Assembly (NCBI GenBank): GCA_938041955.1
Contig: CALISD010000014.1
Coordinates: 1-64,000, forward strand
Direction of reading: 5' to 3'
DNA: 64,000 nt
Source: an uncultured Granulosicoccaceae bacterium
GTDB lineage: Bacteria; Pseudomonadota; Gammaproteobacteria; Granulosicoccales; Granulosicoccaceae
This document shows, in pieces, positions 51,697 through 63,600 of the stretch; within the stretch, counting starts at the first letter, position 1; each line of letters starts with the position of its first letter. Under the pieces are notes generated by a model. That model saw only the letters and a program-made list of their open reading frames with translations. It was not told the origin of the DNA and made no database searches. The position numbers were made by a program, and so were the translations under genes.

Positions 51697-54600
51697 TCAA
51701 TACACCAAATCGACATCACTGACGCCGTCAGTCTGGTTCAAAGATTCAAGCAGCTGTGCAGACGGGTTGATATGCCAATCTTCACCCAACCTGATTCTGG
51801 CAGTCGCTTTATCGTTGGTGTAGTCGATAGCCACCGGCAGCCGTCCACCGCTTCTGTGCCCGGCCAAAGCCGATTGGATATCCGCCAGCGACCCCGCGCC
51901 TCGCCACGTAACCAGAAGCAGGCGCGCGAAACGCTCGCGCGCATCCTCCATAGAATAGATTTGCCGAGCCCTGATACTATAGCCGCCGCTGAATTGATCA
52001 ATGCCTAATCCACCTTCGATAACCACAACCGTGTCCTGGCTGAGCTTCTGGCCTTCGGCATCAAGCAACTCACCCATGACCACAACATCCACTTTCCCGG
52101 TACAGTCATCCAAAGTGGCAGTCATGATTTTACTGCCACGATTAGTGGCTCTAATGCGGCAATCTGTCACCAGTCCCGCGACCACGGCATCGACAGTGGC
52201 TCGGCTCGCCCTGCCATCTTTGCCGCCGTTAGGTACCCGGGAGCATTGATCAGCGATACGACCGCTGGTAATTTTTTCAAGTTCCGGCAGAAACGGCTCG
52301 ATTGGATGGCCGGACAAATAGAGCCCTGTGGTCTTTCTCTCAGCTGCCAGGCGCTCAAGCTCTGACCATGGTGGTGCGATAGTCAGCTCCACCTCAATAC
52401 TTTCAGCCTCTGACAAATTACCAAACATATCTGTCTGGCCGGCATCCTTGTTTCGCGACTCCTGACTGGCAGCACTCAATGCCAGAGTGAGATTTTGCAT
52501 CAAGGTTGAACGACCCTGCCATCGTGGCGGGTCAGTCTCTTCATCTTCAAATGGTACCAACGTATCCAGGGCACCGGCACGAATTAGTCCCTCGAGAACG
52601 CTTCGTCCGACATTGGCCCCATCCACCCGCTGGCATAAATCCATGAGGTTTTTGAATTTACCGTTCAGGTTGCGCTCATCAAGAATTTTTTCGAGTACCC
52701 CTTCCCCCACACCTTTAATTGCAGCCAGGCCGTATCGCACCGTGCGATCGTTGACCGGAGTAAAGGAAGTTTCAGAGTAATTGACCTCAGGCGGCAGTAG
52801 TTTACAGCCATTTAACTGCAAGTCCTCTATGGTACGCACCACCTTCTCTGTTGCATCCATATCCGCGGTCAGTACCGCACTGTAAAATTCCGATGGATAG
52901 TGACACTTAAGCCACGCTGTCTGGTAAGACAGCACTGCATAAGCCACTGAGTGAGATTTGTTAAAACCGTAGCCGGCAAACTTCTCTACCAGATCAAAAA
53001 TGTTACTGGATAGTTGTGCATCGATACCATTGTTGTTACAGCCTTCAACAAACACACTACGTTGTTTGGCCATCTCCTCAGGTTTTTTCTTACCCATGGC
53101 TCGCCGCAACACGTCCGCGCCACCTAGCGTATAGCCCGCCAACACCTGGCCAATCTGCATGACCTGTTCCTGATAAACAATAACGCCATAGGTTGATTCA
53201 AGTATTGGTTTTAAACTTTCATGTTGATAGTCCGGGTGCGGGTAGGAAACCGGCTCCAATCCGTTTTTACGGTTGATAAAGTCATCTAACATGCCTGAGT
53301 TCATCGGCCCCGGACGATACAGCGCCACCAATGCAACAATGTCATCAAAGCAATCGGGTTTTAATCGCGCAATCAGCTTTTTCATGCCACCTGATTCCAG
53401 CTGAAACACACCGGTGGTTTTCGCTTCCTGCAATAAGATATAGGTATCTTTGTCTGTATAGCTCAGCTTGTCGATATCAAGTTGCGCGTCCGCTGCCTTG
53501 TTTTTGTTAATCATTTTCACAGCGTTGTCGATTATCGTCAGCGTACGAAGGCCAAGGAAATCAAACTTCACCAAGCCAACGGCTTCAGCGTCATCTTTAT
53601 CAAACTGGGTAACCAGGCTGCTGCCATCGGCCTCACAGTAGAGCGGTGTAAAATCAGTTAAGCGCGTCGGCGCGATGACCACACCACCGGCGTGCTTACC
53701 TGCATTACGTGGCAAGCCTTCCAACTGCAGTGCCATATCAACCACTGTGCGGGTATCTTCTTCGTTCTCATACGCACGCTTAAAGTCTTCAGCGACCTCC
53801 AGAGATTTACTCAGCGTGATACCAATATCCATTGGCACCATCTTCGATAATCGATCACCGAAACCATACGGGTGACCCATCACACGGGCGACATCTCTGA
53901 CCACCGCTTTGGCCGCCATCGTACCGTAGGTAATGATCTGCGATACTCTGTCACTGCCGTACTTTTCACCGACGTATTGAATAACCTTATCGCGTTTATC
54001 CATACAGAAATCGATATCGAAATCCGGCATTGATACGCGTTCCGGGTTCAGAAATCGCTCAAACAGCAAATCAAAAGCAAGCGGATCAAGATCGGTAATG
54101 CCAAGTACATATGCCACCAGTGAACCCGCACCGGAACCACGACCCGGGCCGACCGGCACGTCGTTTTCCCGACTCCATTCGATGAAGTCCGCAACGATCA
54201 AAAAATAGCCTGGAAAGCCCATTTGGATAATGACATCCAATTCTCTCTTCAAGCGTGCGTCATAGGGTTCACGAGTGACTGCAAAGTCATCAGCGCTTGT
54301 GTCATACAGGCGATTCAGTCGTTTGTTTAAGCCCTCCTCAGACAATGACCTTAAGTAATCATTTTCATCCATACCTTCCGGCACAGGGAAATCAGGCAGC
54401 ATCGGGTCGCCGAGCGAAATTTCAAGGTTACAGCTGATGGCTATTTGTACTGTGTTCTCAAGTGCCTGAGGCACATCAGAAAAGAGCGCGACCATCTCAT
54501 CTTCAGAGCGCAGATATTGCTGCTCACTGTAGTTGCGCGGGCGCTTGCTGTTGGTGACTTCGTAGCCTTGCTGAATACAGACCCTGATCTCGTGCGCCTC

Positions 54601-55218
54601 AAAGTCTGTTGCATGAATAAACCGCACATCGTTGGTCGCGACGATCGGGCAGGACATGCGCGCGGCCAGTGGTAACGCTGCCTGGTTGTATCGCTCTTCA
54701 TCCGGTCGACCGGTACGCTGCAGCTCAATGTAGAAACGTTCCGGAAACAATCCCATGAAACGCTTTAAACGCTCGGTGGCGAGTTCCTGGTTATCAGCCA
54801 GAAGCGCCTGGCCTATATCTCCAAAGCGACCACCGGACAAAGCAATGATGCCGTTGGTATAGCCTTCCAGCCATTCCACATGGAGCATCGCCCCTTCATG
54901 AGTCTGCCCCTCCTGGTAACTTCTTGAAACCAACTGCGTGAGGTTCAAATACCCTTCAAGGTTCTGCGCCAACAGCACCATCGGCGTCGGCTGATCGGCC
55001 TCCGTGAGAACACGAGCATCAACGCCGATTATCGGCTTCAGGCCGCTGGCAAGCGCGGCACGATAAAACTTGATCAATGCAAACATATTGCTTTGATCAG
55101 ACAAAGCCACAGCCGGCATACCACCGGCCTTGACGGCCTGCATCAATGGTTTGATACGAACCACACTGTCTACCAGAGAAAACTCAGTGTGAACGCGCAA
55201 ATGTGCAAAGCGGGTCAT
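51697..55218 (-). CDS. dnaE: DNA polymerase III alpha subunit
   Basis: This is the replicative polymerase subunit. The 1173-residue protein begins with the PHP domain ([19 protein letters not shown]). The catalytic core follows ([20 protein letters not shown] and [16 protein letters not shown] with the catalytic Asp residues, about residues 345-400). Next come the thumb and fingers ([28 protein letters not shown]), an HhH region, an OB-fold (about 990-1070) and the tau-binding tail. It overlaps the rnhB stop by 4 nt. The gene is complete. Confidence 0.97.
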   Translation of the reverse strand: MTRFAHLRVHTEFSLVDSVVRIKPLMQAVKAGGMPAVALSDQSNMFALIKFYRAALASGLKPIIGVDARVLTEADQPTPMVLLAQNLEGYLNLTQLVSRSYQEGQTHEGAMLHVEWLEGYTNGIIALSGGRFGDIGQALLADNQELATERLKRFMGLFPERFYIELQRTGRPDEERYNQAALPLAARMSCPIVATNDVRFIHATDFEAHEIRVCIQQGYEVTNSKRPRNYSEQQYLRSEDEMVALFSDVPQALENTVQIAISCNLEISLGDPMLPDFPVPEGMDENDYLRSLSEEGLNKRLNRLYDTSADDFAVTREPYDARLKRELDVIIQMGFPGYFLIVADFIEWSRENDVPVGPGRGSGAGSLVAYVLGITDLDPLAFDLLFERFLNPERVSMPDFDIDFCMDKRDKVIQYVGEKYGSDRVSQIITYGTMAAKAVVRDVARVMGHPYGFGDRLSKMVPMDIGITLSKSLEVAEDFKRAYENEEDTRTVVDMALQLEGLPRNAGKHAGGVVIAPTRLTDFTPLYCEADGSSLVTQFDKDDAEAVGLVKFDFLGLRTLTIIDNAVKMINKNKAADAQLDIDKLSYTDKDTYILLQEAKTTGVFQLESGGMKKLIARLKPDCFDDIVALVALYRPGPMNSGMLDDFINRKNGLEPVSYPHPDYQHESLKPILESTYGVIVYQEQVMQIGQVLAGYTLGGADVLRRAMGKKKPEEMAKQRSVFVEGCNNNGIDAQLSSNIFDLVEKFAGYGFNKSHSVAYAVLSYQTAWLKCHYPSEFYSAVLTADMDATEKVVRTIEDLQLNGCKLLPPEVNYSETSFTPVNDRTVRYGLAAIKGVGEGVLEKILDERNLNGKFKNLMDLCQRVDGANVGRSVLEGLIRAGALDTLVPFEDEETDPPRWQGRSTLMQNLTLALSAASQESRNKDAGQTDMFGNLSEAESIEVELTIAPPWSELERLAAERKTTGLYLSGHPIEPFLPELEKITSGRIADQCSRVPNGGKDGRASRATVDAVVAGLVTDCRIRATNRGSKIMTATLDDCTGKVDVVVMGELLDAEGQKLSQDTVVVIEGGLGIDQFSGGYSIRARQIYSMEDARERFARLLLVTWRGAGSLADIQSALAGHRSGGRLPVAIDYTNDKATARIRLGEDWHINPSAQLLESLNQTDGVSDVDLVY

Positions 55219-55901
55219 AGCGGCAGATCTGTCATGGCGGGCTGCAAAATGTCACGCACCGGTCCAAACGTCTTGCGATGCACGTCCAATACACCATGTT
55301 GCTGGAGTGCCTTCAGATGTACACGGGTCGGGTAACCCTTGTTGCTGTCAAAGCCATACTCCGGATGCTTCAAGTGCAGCTTGCGCATGGTTCTGTCTCT
55401 GTCCACCTTGGCCAGAATTGAAGCTGCAGAAATTTCCTGAACCAGGGCATCGCCCTTGACGATCGCCTGGCAATTGCATTGTGTAATAGGACATCGGTTG
55501 CCGTCGATCATGCAGTGGTTAGGGGTCACGGACAATCCCTCAATCGCACGGGCCATGGCCAACATGGACGCATGCAATATATTCAATCGATCAATTTCCT
55601 CCACTGAGGCCTCCGCAATACAGTAAGACACCGCATTGGCCTTGATCAACTCCGCGAGTTCCTCACGACGCTCTTCGGTCAGCACTTTGGAATCCGCCAG
55701 CCCGGCCACTTTTCGGGCAGGATCCAGAATCACTGCGGCGGCCACCACACTACCCGCCAACGGGCCCCGGCCCGCTTCATCTACACCGGCGACCAAATAC
55801 CGCTTGCTGGTACCGGCATTGTCAAAGAAGAGTTGATCAAAGGACAGTTGAGGAGTTCGCATTAGGCTTTGCGTGGTCTGCTGAAGGTTCATGGGCGGCA
55901 C
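55215..55901 (-). CDS. rnhB: Ribonuclease HII
   Basis: RnhB removes RNA from RNA/DNA hybrids and misinserted ribonucleotides. The protein has the DE-D-D metal site: Asp/Glu in [16 protein letters not shown], Asp in the MIDGNRCPI segment and Asp in [14 protein letters not shown], plus [14 protein letters not shown]. The first start (GTG 55901) leaves about 35 residues before the family core, and inner ATGs at 55892 and 55862 are possible starts. It is upstream of dnaE (4-bp overlap), the classical rnhB-dnaE order. Confidence 0.94.
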   Translation of the reverse strand: MPPMNLQQTTQSLMRTPQLSFDQLFFDNAGTSKRYLVAGVDEAGRGPLAGSVVAAAVILDPARKVAGLADSKVLTEERREELAELIKANAVSYCIAEASVEEIDRLNILHASMLAMARAIEGLSVTPNHCMIDGNRCPITQCNCQAIVKGDALVQEISAASILAKVDRDRTMRKLHLKHPEYGFDSNKGYPTRVHLKALQQHGVLDVHRKTFGPVRDILQPAMTDLPL

Positions 55902-56032
55902 GATCTAAGACGCAAATGATATCCGCTCACAGAGCAGAAAGTTGGCTTAATTTCGACTTCGACGCAGATGACGGTGCCCGCCATTCAAGGTATGGTACCT
56001 GTAACGTATTTGACTCATTGAGGAAGCCCGTT

Positions 56033-56662
56033 TTGACACCTAACCAACACGACGCCCTGCTGATCATCGATGTACAAAACGACTTCTGCCCCGATGGCGC
56101 ACTCGCGGTGCCGGAGGGAGATCAGGTAGTACCGGTAATCAATCAACTGACCCGTCGATTTCAAACCATTGTACTCACCCAGGATTGGCACCCCGCCGGG
56201 CATGCGTCGTTTGCCAGCACTCATAGCGCCGATCCGTTCTCAACCACCACCCTGCACTACGGTGAGCAAACGTTGTGGCCGGATCACTGCATCCAAGGCA
56301 GCGACGGGGCAGAGTTTCACCAACAATTGCAATCAAATGGTGCGGCTTTGATTGTCAGAAAAGGCATGCACCCGGGTATCGACTCATACTCTGCATTTTT
56401 TGAAAACGACAAAACCACATCAACAGGCTTGAGCGGCTACCTGAGGGCACAAGGGATCAAACGGGTTTTCTGCGTCGGGCTGGCATATGACTACTGTGTT
56501 CGCTACACCGCAGAAGATGCAGTCAAAGAGCAGTTTGAAACTATCGTAATCAAAGACGCATGCAGAGCGATAGACATGAATGACAGCGCCGCTGATGCAA
56601 ATGATTCTTTTAACAAAATGGGTATATCAACGATTCAAAGCAGCGACCTAAAGGCGAGCTGA
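56033..56662 (+). CDS. pncA: Nicotinamidase PncA
   Basis: PncA deamidates nicotinamide to nicotinate for NAD salvage. The 209-residue protein starts at TTG 56033 with GAGGA about 9 nt upstream; an ATG 39 codons upstream adds residues foreign to the family. It has the catalytic Asp13 in LLIIDVQNDFCPDGAL, metal ligands in TQDWHPAGHASF, the Lys in IVRKGMHPGIDSYSAF and the nucleophile Cys in VFCVGLAYDYCVRYTAED. The gene is divergent from rnhB. Confidence 0.93.
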   Translation: MTPNQHDALLIIDVQNDFCPDGALAVPEGDQVVPVINQLTRRFQTIVLTQDWHPAGHASFASTHSADPFSTTTLHYGEQTLWPDHCIQGSDGAEFHQQLQSNGAALIVRKGMHPGIDSYSAFFENDKTTSTGLSGYLRAQGIKRVFCVGLAYDYCVRYTAEDAVKEQFETIVIKDACRAIDMNDSAADANDSFNKMGISTIQSSDLKAS

Positions 56663-56941
56663 TATAAACCTGTAGTAACCGATAGATAAAAAGAGAGCCC
56701 GCCGTAAGCGGGCCCGATTGGGGGTGAGATTTTCCTGGGGCATGGCCCCGACACCGGATTAAAATCCGATTTCTAAATTTAATGACTCTCTGGAGCAGAA
56801 GCTACAGAAGTAAAAACTGAACCACTGTTAAGCTTCTTTCAGGTAGATAACATCCATGATGTATGCCAAGCAGAAGCCACTTAACGGCTGACGAATTGTA
56901 ACTGTCTAGTCGATCACACGTTGAGTGTGAAACCCGTAACC

Positions 56942-56970
56942 CTTGAAACTTTATTAGCGCGCCCCTACAT
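56942..56970 (+). promoter_or_regulatory. Sigma-32 (heat-shock) promoter of the Hsp20 gene
   Basis: The -35 element CTTGAAA (56942-56948), a 13-bp spacer and the -10 element CCCCTACAT (56962-56970) match the RpoH consensus (CTTGAAA, 11-16 bp, CCCCATnT). Transcription would start near 56977, giving a leader of about 70 nt before the ATG at 57049. Confidence 0.85.
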
Positions 56971-56977
56971 CTGTAGC

Positions 56978-57048
56978 GTTGCAGAGATGCTGCCAAGCAG
57001 GTCCATGCAACATTCTTATTTCCATATTGCTTAAAAGAGAGAATATGT
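56978..57048 (+). promoter_or_regulatory. Possible ROSE-like RNA thermometer in the Hsp20 leader
   Basis: The leader can fold into a first hairpin (GTTGCA at 56978-56983 with TGCAAC at 57006-57011, plus an inner TGCT/AGCA pair). A second small hairpin pairs UUGCUU (57027-57032) with GAGAGA (57037-57042) over an AAAA loop, which hides the ribosome binding site. ROSE thermometers of small heat-shock genes use a UUGCU-like element against the ribosome binding site, including a bulge or mismatch. The fit is fair but not proven. Confidence 0.45.
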
Positions 57049-57510
57049 ATGAACGCTATAGACTTCACACCGTTATACCGCAGCACTGTTGGATTCGACC
57101 GGTTGGCCAACCTGCTTGATTCGGCACTACAACACAACCATAGCAGCGGCTATCCACCGTACAACATCGAATCAACCGAAGAGAATCATTACTCCATCAC
57201 GTTAGCAGTGGCGGGATTTACTGATTCCGAACTGGATATCCAAACAGAACGTGGCGTACTCACCGTTCGCGGTGAAAAGCAGCCTGCTGATAAAGATGAA
57301 CGTAACTTTCTATATCAAGGCATCGCAACACGCACCTTTGAACGCAAATTCCAACTGGCAGACCATGTAAGTGTGGTAGATGCACAGCTTGAAAATGGAA
57401 TTCTTAAAGTGGATCTTGTTAAAGAGATACCAGAAGCGATGAAACCGAAAAAAATCAGCATCGGTTCTGCCAGCCCTACGTTAGAGCACAAAGAAGAAGT
57501 CGCAGCTTAA
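57049..57510 (+). CDS. Small heat-shock protein, Hsp20/IbpA family
   Basis: The 153-residue chaperone has an alpha-crystallin domain (about residues 38-130). It includes NIESTEENHYSITLAVAGF, the strand pair ELDIQTERGVLTVRGEK, FERKFQLADHV, and NGILKVDLVKEIPEA with the conserved dimer-interface motif. It holds unfolded proteins until DnaK/ClpB refold them. A sigma-32 promoter and a possible thermometer precede it, and a terminator follows at 57579. The Gln/Asn-poor N-terminus is short, as in IbpA-like proteins. Confidence 0.94.
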   Translation: MNAIDFTPLYRSTVGFDRLANLLDSALQHNHSSGYPPYNIESTEENHYSITLAVAGFTDSELDIQTERGVLTVRGEKQPADKDERNFLYQGIATRTFERKFQLADHVSVVDAQLENGILKVDLVKEIPEAMKPKKISIGSASPTLEHKEEVAA

Positions 57511-57578
57511 CTGCGAACACCAGCACTGCGGGGTAACATTGCGATCACAACTTAAGTGAGCAAATGTTGCGTCACACG

Positions 57579-57610
57579 GCCTGGCACAAAATTGTGCCAG
57601 GCTTATTTAC
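57579..57610 (+). terminator. Terminator of the Hsp20 gene
   Basis: GCCTGGCACAA (57579-57589) and TTGTGCCAGGC (57592-57602) form a perfect stem followed by TTATTTAC. It lies between the Hsp20 stop and the convergent giant coiled-coil gene, whose stop is 16 nt further on. Confidence 0.8.
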
Positions 57611-57625
57611 ATTGCTACGAGTGAC

Positions 57626-60600
57626 TTATTTCTTTTTCTGTTGATTAGCTTTCTGGCGCTCCGTCCAGTTGTAAGTTCCGGCAATAATCTGCTTTGCACT
57701 TAACACCCATTCTTCGCGCTCAATACGATCAGGGAAGCCGTCAAGCATCTCTGCGTACTTTTCTACATCAGCTTTCTTCCATGCGGCAATGTCTTCGAAG
57801 TTATTCACCCCTTTGCCGTTCAGCATTTTCTCGATCACCGGCCCGATTCCAAAGATCAGTTTGAGATCATCTTTGCCATCTTTTCGGGTTGTCTTCTTAC
57901 CGTCGGCGGTAACTGCAGCCTTCTTTGGCTTGCTGGCTTTCTTCGCCACCTTTTTCGCCGGCTTGTTTTTATTTTTTGCTTCCCGCGCCTTGCGTCGCTC
58001 TTCCCAATTGTAAGTACCACCGAGAATTTGCTTCGCACTCATGACCCATTCATCACGCTCGATGCGATCTGGAAAACCTTCCAGCATCTCTGAGTATTTG
58101 GCCACATCAGCTTTCTTCCACTTGGCAATATGCTCAAACTTGGTGACGCGTTTTTTGTTTAGCATCTTCTCAATCTTTGGCCCAATACCAAAAATCAATT
58201 TGAGATCATCCTGACCATCTTTACGTGTGGTCTTCTTGCCGTCTGCGGTGAGCTTTGGCTTTGCAACAACCTTAGCCTTCGGCTTAGCTTTAGGTTTTGG
58301 TCTGGCAATCGGTTTAGCAACAGGTTTCGGCTTCGGTGCACTTTTCAACTTATCGATCATCGCCTTTAAGCGTGCGATTTCCTGATCTCTCTTTGAAACA
58401 TCTTTACCATGTTTGGTTTGAACTGAAGTAAGCGATTTCTCCAGCTGCACAACACGCCTCGCCTGGATGGTCTTTTCATCCAGCTGTTTACGCAAATCCG
58501 CCGCAGTGGCTTTTTGACTAGCCACCTCTTTCTGCAGCCGGGTTAATTCAGCAAGCTTGCGTTTCGCATCTGACAGATCTGCCTGCAGAGACTTTTTACT
58601 TTTCTCGGTCTCCGTGTGACGACGGGCCATGCTCGCCTCAAGCGTCTTAACAGACTTCTGAAGACGTTGGAGTTCTCTCTCACGCTGACTGGCAAGCGAT
58701 TGTGAATCCTTCACCTCTTTTCTAAGCGCCAGTACATTTGACTGTTGGGTGCCTACGTCTCTCTTAAGAGTGGACACTTGTTTATCAAACAAACCAAGCT
58801 TTTTGTCTTTGGAAGATACCTCTGCCCGCAGTGCCTCAGCTTCTTTCAAACGCTTTCGAAGGGCTTCAAGCTCTGAAATTCGTTTAGTTTCAGTTGCTTC
58901 AAACCTGGCGCGTGCCTGATCACTGGACTTACGCAATGACTCAAGACGCCTGCCAGATTCGTTGGCGCTCTTCTTGGCACTCGACAGCTCATCAGACCAT
59001 TTAACTTTCTCGGCTTTTTGCACCGCCGTGAAAGACTGGAACTCAGCTTCTCGTTTTTCAAGCTTTTGCCTTAACAGGCTGAGTTCTTTCACCTGCTTTT
59101 GCAAAGCGGAGATATCAGTTGACCATGACACCTTGGCCGCCTTCTGAGACTCTTGAAGCGTTTTATATTCAGCCTCGCGCTTCTCAAGCTTCTGCCGCAG
59201 CGCGCCGAGTTCCCGAACCTGTTTCTGTAGTCCGGAAACATCACTCGCCCATTTCGAGTTAGATACTTTCTGCGCAGCCTGCAATGCCTTGAATTCAGAT
59301 TCGCGCTTTGCAAGCTTCTCTCGTAATGGATTCAGTGCTTTCACCTGCTTTTGTAAAACAGACACGTCAAATGACCATTTTGCGTTGGCGCTCTTTTGAG
59401 CTTCCTGCAGCGCTGAAAAATCAGCCTCGCGCTTGACGAGCTTTTGCTGCAACGGTGCTATCTCTTTTACCTGGCTTTGCAAGGCGGACACCTCAGTGGT
59501 CCATTTTGCATTGGCGTTTTTCTGAGCGTCCTGCAGCGCTGCAAATTCAGACTCTCGCCTGGCAAGCTTTTGCTGCAACGGTTCCAGTTCTCGAACTTGC
59601 TTTTGCAAGGCTGACACGTCGTTAGCCCACTTGGCATTAGATGACTTTTGCGCCACCTGTAACGCTGAAAGCTCATTCTCACGTGTGCCCAGTTTCTGTT
59701 CTACCGATTCCAGGGCTTTCACTTTATCCTGAAGCGCAGACAACTCACTAGCCCACTTCGAACTTGCTGACTTGTGCTGTTCTTCAACCGCTTTGTATTC
59801 ACTCTCTCGAGCCGCTAGCTTTTGTTGCAACGGCTCCAGTTCGCCTATACGCTTTCGCAAATCCGAAGTTTCTGCCACCCACTTCGAATTAGACGATTTA
59901 AGTTGTTCTTCAAGCGTCTGGTATTCACTTTCTCGCGAAGACAATTTCTGCTGCAACGGCTCCAGCTCTCTAACACGACCTCGCAATGCAGCCAATTCAG
60001 TTGCTGATTTCGAGATCGCTGCCTTGTGCTGTTCTTCAAGCGCTTTGTACTCGCTTTCTCGAGAAGACAACTTCTGCTGTAACGGTTCAAGTTCATTTAC
60101 ACGATCCTCCAGCGCCGATAGCTCGCTTGCCGACTTCGCGATAGCGGCTTTGTGCTGCCCCTGGAGAATTCCGTATTCACTCTCACGTGACGACAACTTC
60201 TGCTGCAACGGCTCCAGCTCTTTCACACGATTCTGAAGTGCAGACAACTCACCGGCAGATTTCGCAATCGCCGCCTTGTGCTGTTCCTCGAGTTTTCTGT
60301 ATTCACTTTCCTTCGAGGATAGCCTCTGCTGCAACGGTTCAAGTTCTTTCACTCGATTCTGCAACGCAGACAACTCACCGGCAGATTTCGAAATCGCCGC
60401 CTTGTGCTGCTCCTCGAACTTTCTGTATTCACTTTCCTTAGAGGATAACTTCTGCTGCAGTGGCTCAAGCTCTTTGACTCGATTCTGCAATACAGACATT
60501 TCACTAGCCGCTTTACCACTGGCTGCTTTTTGCTGCTCTTGCAGTGCTCTGAACTCACCTTCCCTTGCAGATAATTTCTGCTGCAATGGCTCAAGCTCTT

Positions 60601-63600
60601 TCACACGATTCTGCAGTCCAGATAACTCACTGGCAGATTTCGCAATCGCCGCTTTGTGTTGCTCTTCGAGCGCTTTGTACTCACTTTCACGCGACGATAG
60701 TTTCTGCTGCAACGGCTCAAGTTCTTTTATTCTATTCTGCAATGCAGACAATTCGCTCGCCGACTTCGCAGTCACCGCTTTCTGTTGCTCTTGCAGCGTC
60801 CTGTACTCGGCATCACGAGTAGACAACTTGTGCTGCAATGGCTCAAGTTCCTTAATTCGATTCTGCAGCTTGGCCAGTTCAGAAGTGGATTTCGATGTCG
60901 CTGATTTATAACGTTCGTCCAGCGCCTTATATTCGTTATCTCGAGAAGACAACTTCTGCTTCAACGGCTCTAACTCTTTAATTCGATTCTGCAGAGAAGC
61001 CGATTCGCTGGTCCATTTTGAAGATGCTGCCTTATGTTGTTCCTCAAGTGCTTTGAACTCATTTTCACGGGTCGACAATTTTTGCTTCAGCGGTTCAAGT
61101 TCCTTTATCCGATTTTGCAAGGAAGACAGCTCGCTTGACCACTTTGCACTCGCACTTCTATGCTGCTCTTCGAGCGTTTTATATTCATTGTCACGGGCAC
61201 TGAGCTTCTGACGTAACGGCTCAAGCTCTTTAACCCGCCCCTCCAGCTTTTTCAGTTCACCATCTGACTGACTGAGTCGATTCTGTCTATCGTCAATTGA
61301 TTTCTTGAAACCGACAATTTCGGACTGAAAACCCTGGATCTGTTTCTTCTCTCCATCCAGCTCAGCTGTTAGCTTTTGAATTCTGGCGTTCGATTGCTCT
61401 TCTGTGACTTTTATCTTCTGCTGCAAAGATTCATAGCGTTTTTGTGCAGCGGACGACTCTGCGTTCAACTCGCCAAGCATGTTGTCCCGCTCTGCGATGT
61501 CCCGTTTGAGTGAATCAAGCTGCTTGATCTTAATTTCAAATTCAGCAATTCGCTTGTCACGCTGCGTGAGCAATTGCTTATGTTGCTCCTCGGCCGCATT
61601 GAGTTTGCGTTGTAACTCAGATTGCGAATCCGCCCGGAGCTTAACAATGTCACCTTCTTTGGCTTTTAGTTTTTGCTCAGTGTCTTTAAAGCGTTGCTGC
61701 CACGGTTCAAGCTCTTTGACTCTTGATTGATACTGATTTTCCTTGGCTTGTGCATCCTGCTTTAACTTGCCTATCTCTGATTCAAGCTGAACCGCCTTCT
61801 TTTTATAAGTCTCAATTTCCGCAGCAACTGTGGCGAGCTTTTTGTCTCGCTCTGCCACATCACCTCGCAATGCTTCCAGGGTCTTCACATCAGATTGCAG
61901 CTTCTGAATTTGCTTATCTCGCTCTGCTACCAGATTGCGCGAGCCCGATTCCGCCTCAGAGGCTTTCTTACGTTGCGTTTCCAGTTCTGCTTTTTGTTTT
62001 TCACCCGCCTGGCGCATCTCAACCCTGAGCTTCTCAATCTCGTTACGTGAGTCGTCAGCCTGCTTCTTAAATGGACGCAGACCGTCAGCATCAGCCTGTG
62101 ACTTCTTTAATTCAATCGCATGTTGCTCACGAGCTTTTATCAGCGCCTGCTGTTCACTCTCAAGCCCTTGCAATTTTGACTTCAGTGATTTTATTTCGTT
62201 ATCTCGATGATCAAGATCAGTCTTAAGCTTTTCGAGCGAACCGATTTTCTTTCTGAGCTCATCAACCTCAATATCACGCTTCTTTAATTTCTCGGTGTAC
62301 TGCTTTTGCTCGGCGTCATATTTCGACTGCAAATCAGATATTTGCCTTTTGTCTTTCTCACCGGTCGACCGCAGCTCTGTCTGCAAGGCCGTAAACTTCA
62401 TTTCGCTTTCCCGCACCTTTGCCTGCAGCGGAGTAAGCTCTGTCACACGAGCACGCAGTGAGTTTGCTTCAGTCACCTGCCCATCCAGCTCATTCTTGAG
62501 ACGCTTGACCTCTACTTCATGCTTTCTGAGATCTTCCAGTTGCTTACCAAAAGCGACAATTTTCTGTTCTTTCGCAGTCACTTCACTAAGTGTGGCAGTG
62601 TGGGTCTTTTTGGCTGAATCCAGCTCCTTGTTTAAGTCAACCACTTTCTTGTCGAGCTCGGCCTTCTTTTGGCGTAATTGCTCGAGTTCTTTTAACGACT
62701 GCCTAAGTGTCGCCACTTCTGCTTCTGATTTTTTAAAATCTGCACGAGCTGCAGCCAAGGCTTTTTCAGCCTTGGTGATCTCCGCGTCTTTCTTAACAAT
62801 CTCTGCGTCTTTACCGGTTACCTGAGATCGGAAGCGACCCACATCAGCTGTGACAGTGGCCACCTTGTTTTCATTGTCTTTTACCGCCTTTCTCAACGGT
62901 ACAATCTGATCGTCCCGCTCTTTGACCTGCTTTTGCAAATCTCCGATCTTCTTTTCCAGTTCTTCTATTCGACCACGTTGCTCAACGATCACCCCTTCGT
63001 ATTTCTTCGAAGACTCCTCGGTTGTTCGAGTGAACTGCGCCAGACGATTTTCCATTTCGCCCATTTCCAATCTCGATTTTTCAAGATCTGCCGCAGAGCT
63101 TTTGAATCGCGTAATGTTCGAATCACGCTCTTTAAGGTCAATTTCCAGGGCTCCGATCTGCTCACGGAACCGGTTGCTGTCTAACTCCAGCTTGGCCTTC
63201 AATTTACTTTGCTGTTCAAGATCTGCTTTGAGGGTATTTATTTGAGCATCTCTGGCAGACACCTGGGTACGCAATTCTTCCAGGCGGGTCCCAAGCTGAT
63301 CGTATTCTTTGTTGCGTGACTCGAGCGTTGAGTTAAATTCTTTTATTCGGCTCTGGCCCGCCCTTTCAAGCTCAGAGATCTTTCTCTTGTAGCTGTCAAT
63401 TTCGAGCTGGCTTGCACCATCCGGCTCACTGTCAATTTCTGCCCGCAGGGTGGCTAAGTCGGATTCACGGCCGGATATCTTACGATCGTATTCCCGTTTC
63501 GCATTTTCAAATTGCTGCTGCTGTTTTTCCAGCCGCTTGCGTAGATCAGAGATAATCGAATCCTGCTGTTCCGCACGACGGCGCAACGGCGCGATGTCAC

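Larger units (their letters stand above)
56663..57048. other. 386-bp intergenic region between pncA and the small heat-shock gene
   Basis: Apart from the sigma-32 promoter and 5' leader described separately, this region holds a strong hairpin (GCCCGC/GCGGGC around 56696-56712) that is followed by a T-rich run only when read on the minus strand (TCTCTTTTTATC), so it looks like a minus-strand terminator with no gene seen before it. A second hairpin (GGGGCATGGCCCC) is at about 56736-56748. No coding frame is convincing. Confidence 0.45.

Noticed and set aside
60276-60911. Plus-strand Ser/Cys-rich frame of 211 codons opposite the coiled-coil repeats
   Set aside because: It is the antisense shadow of the repeats (each repeat gives the same shadow) with no ribosome binding site.
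58970-61237. Regular 126-bp repeats as a CRISPR-like or satellite array
   Set aside because: The repeats have no unique spacers, are in one open frame and encode a heptad pattern; they are coding repeats.
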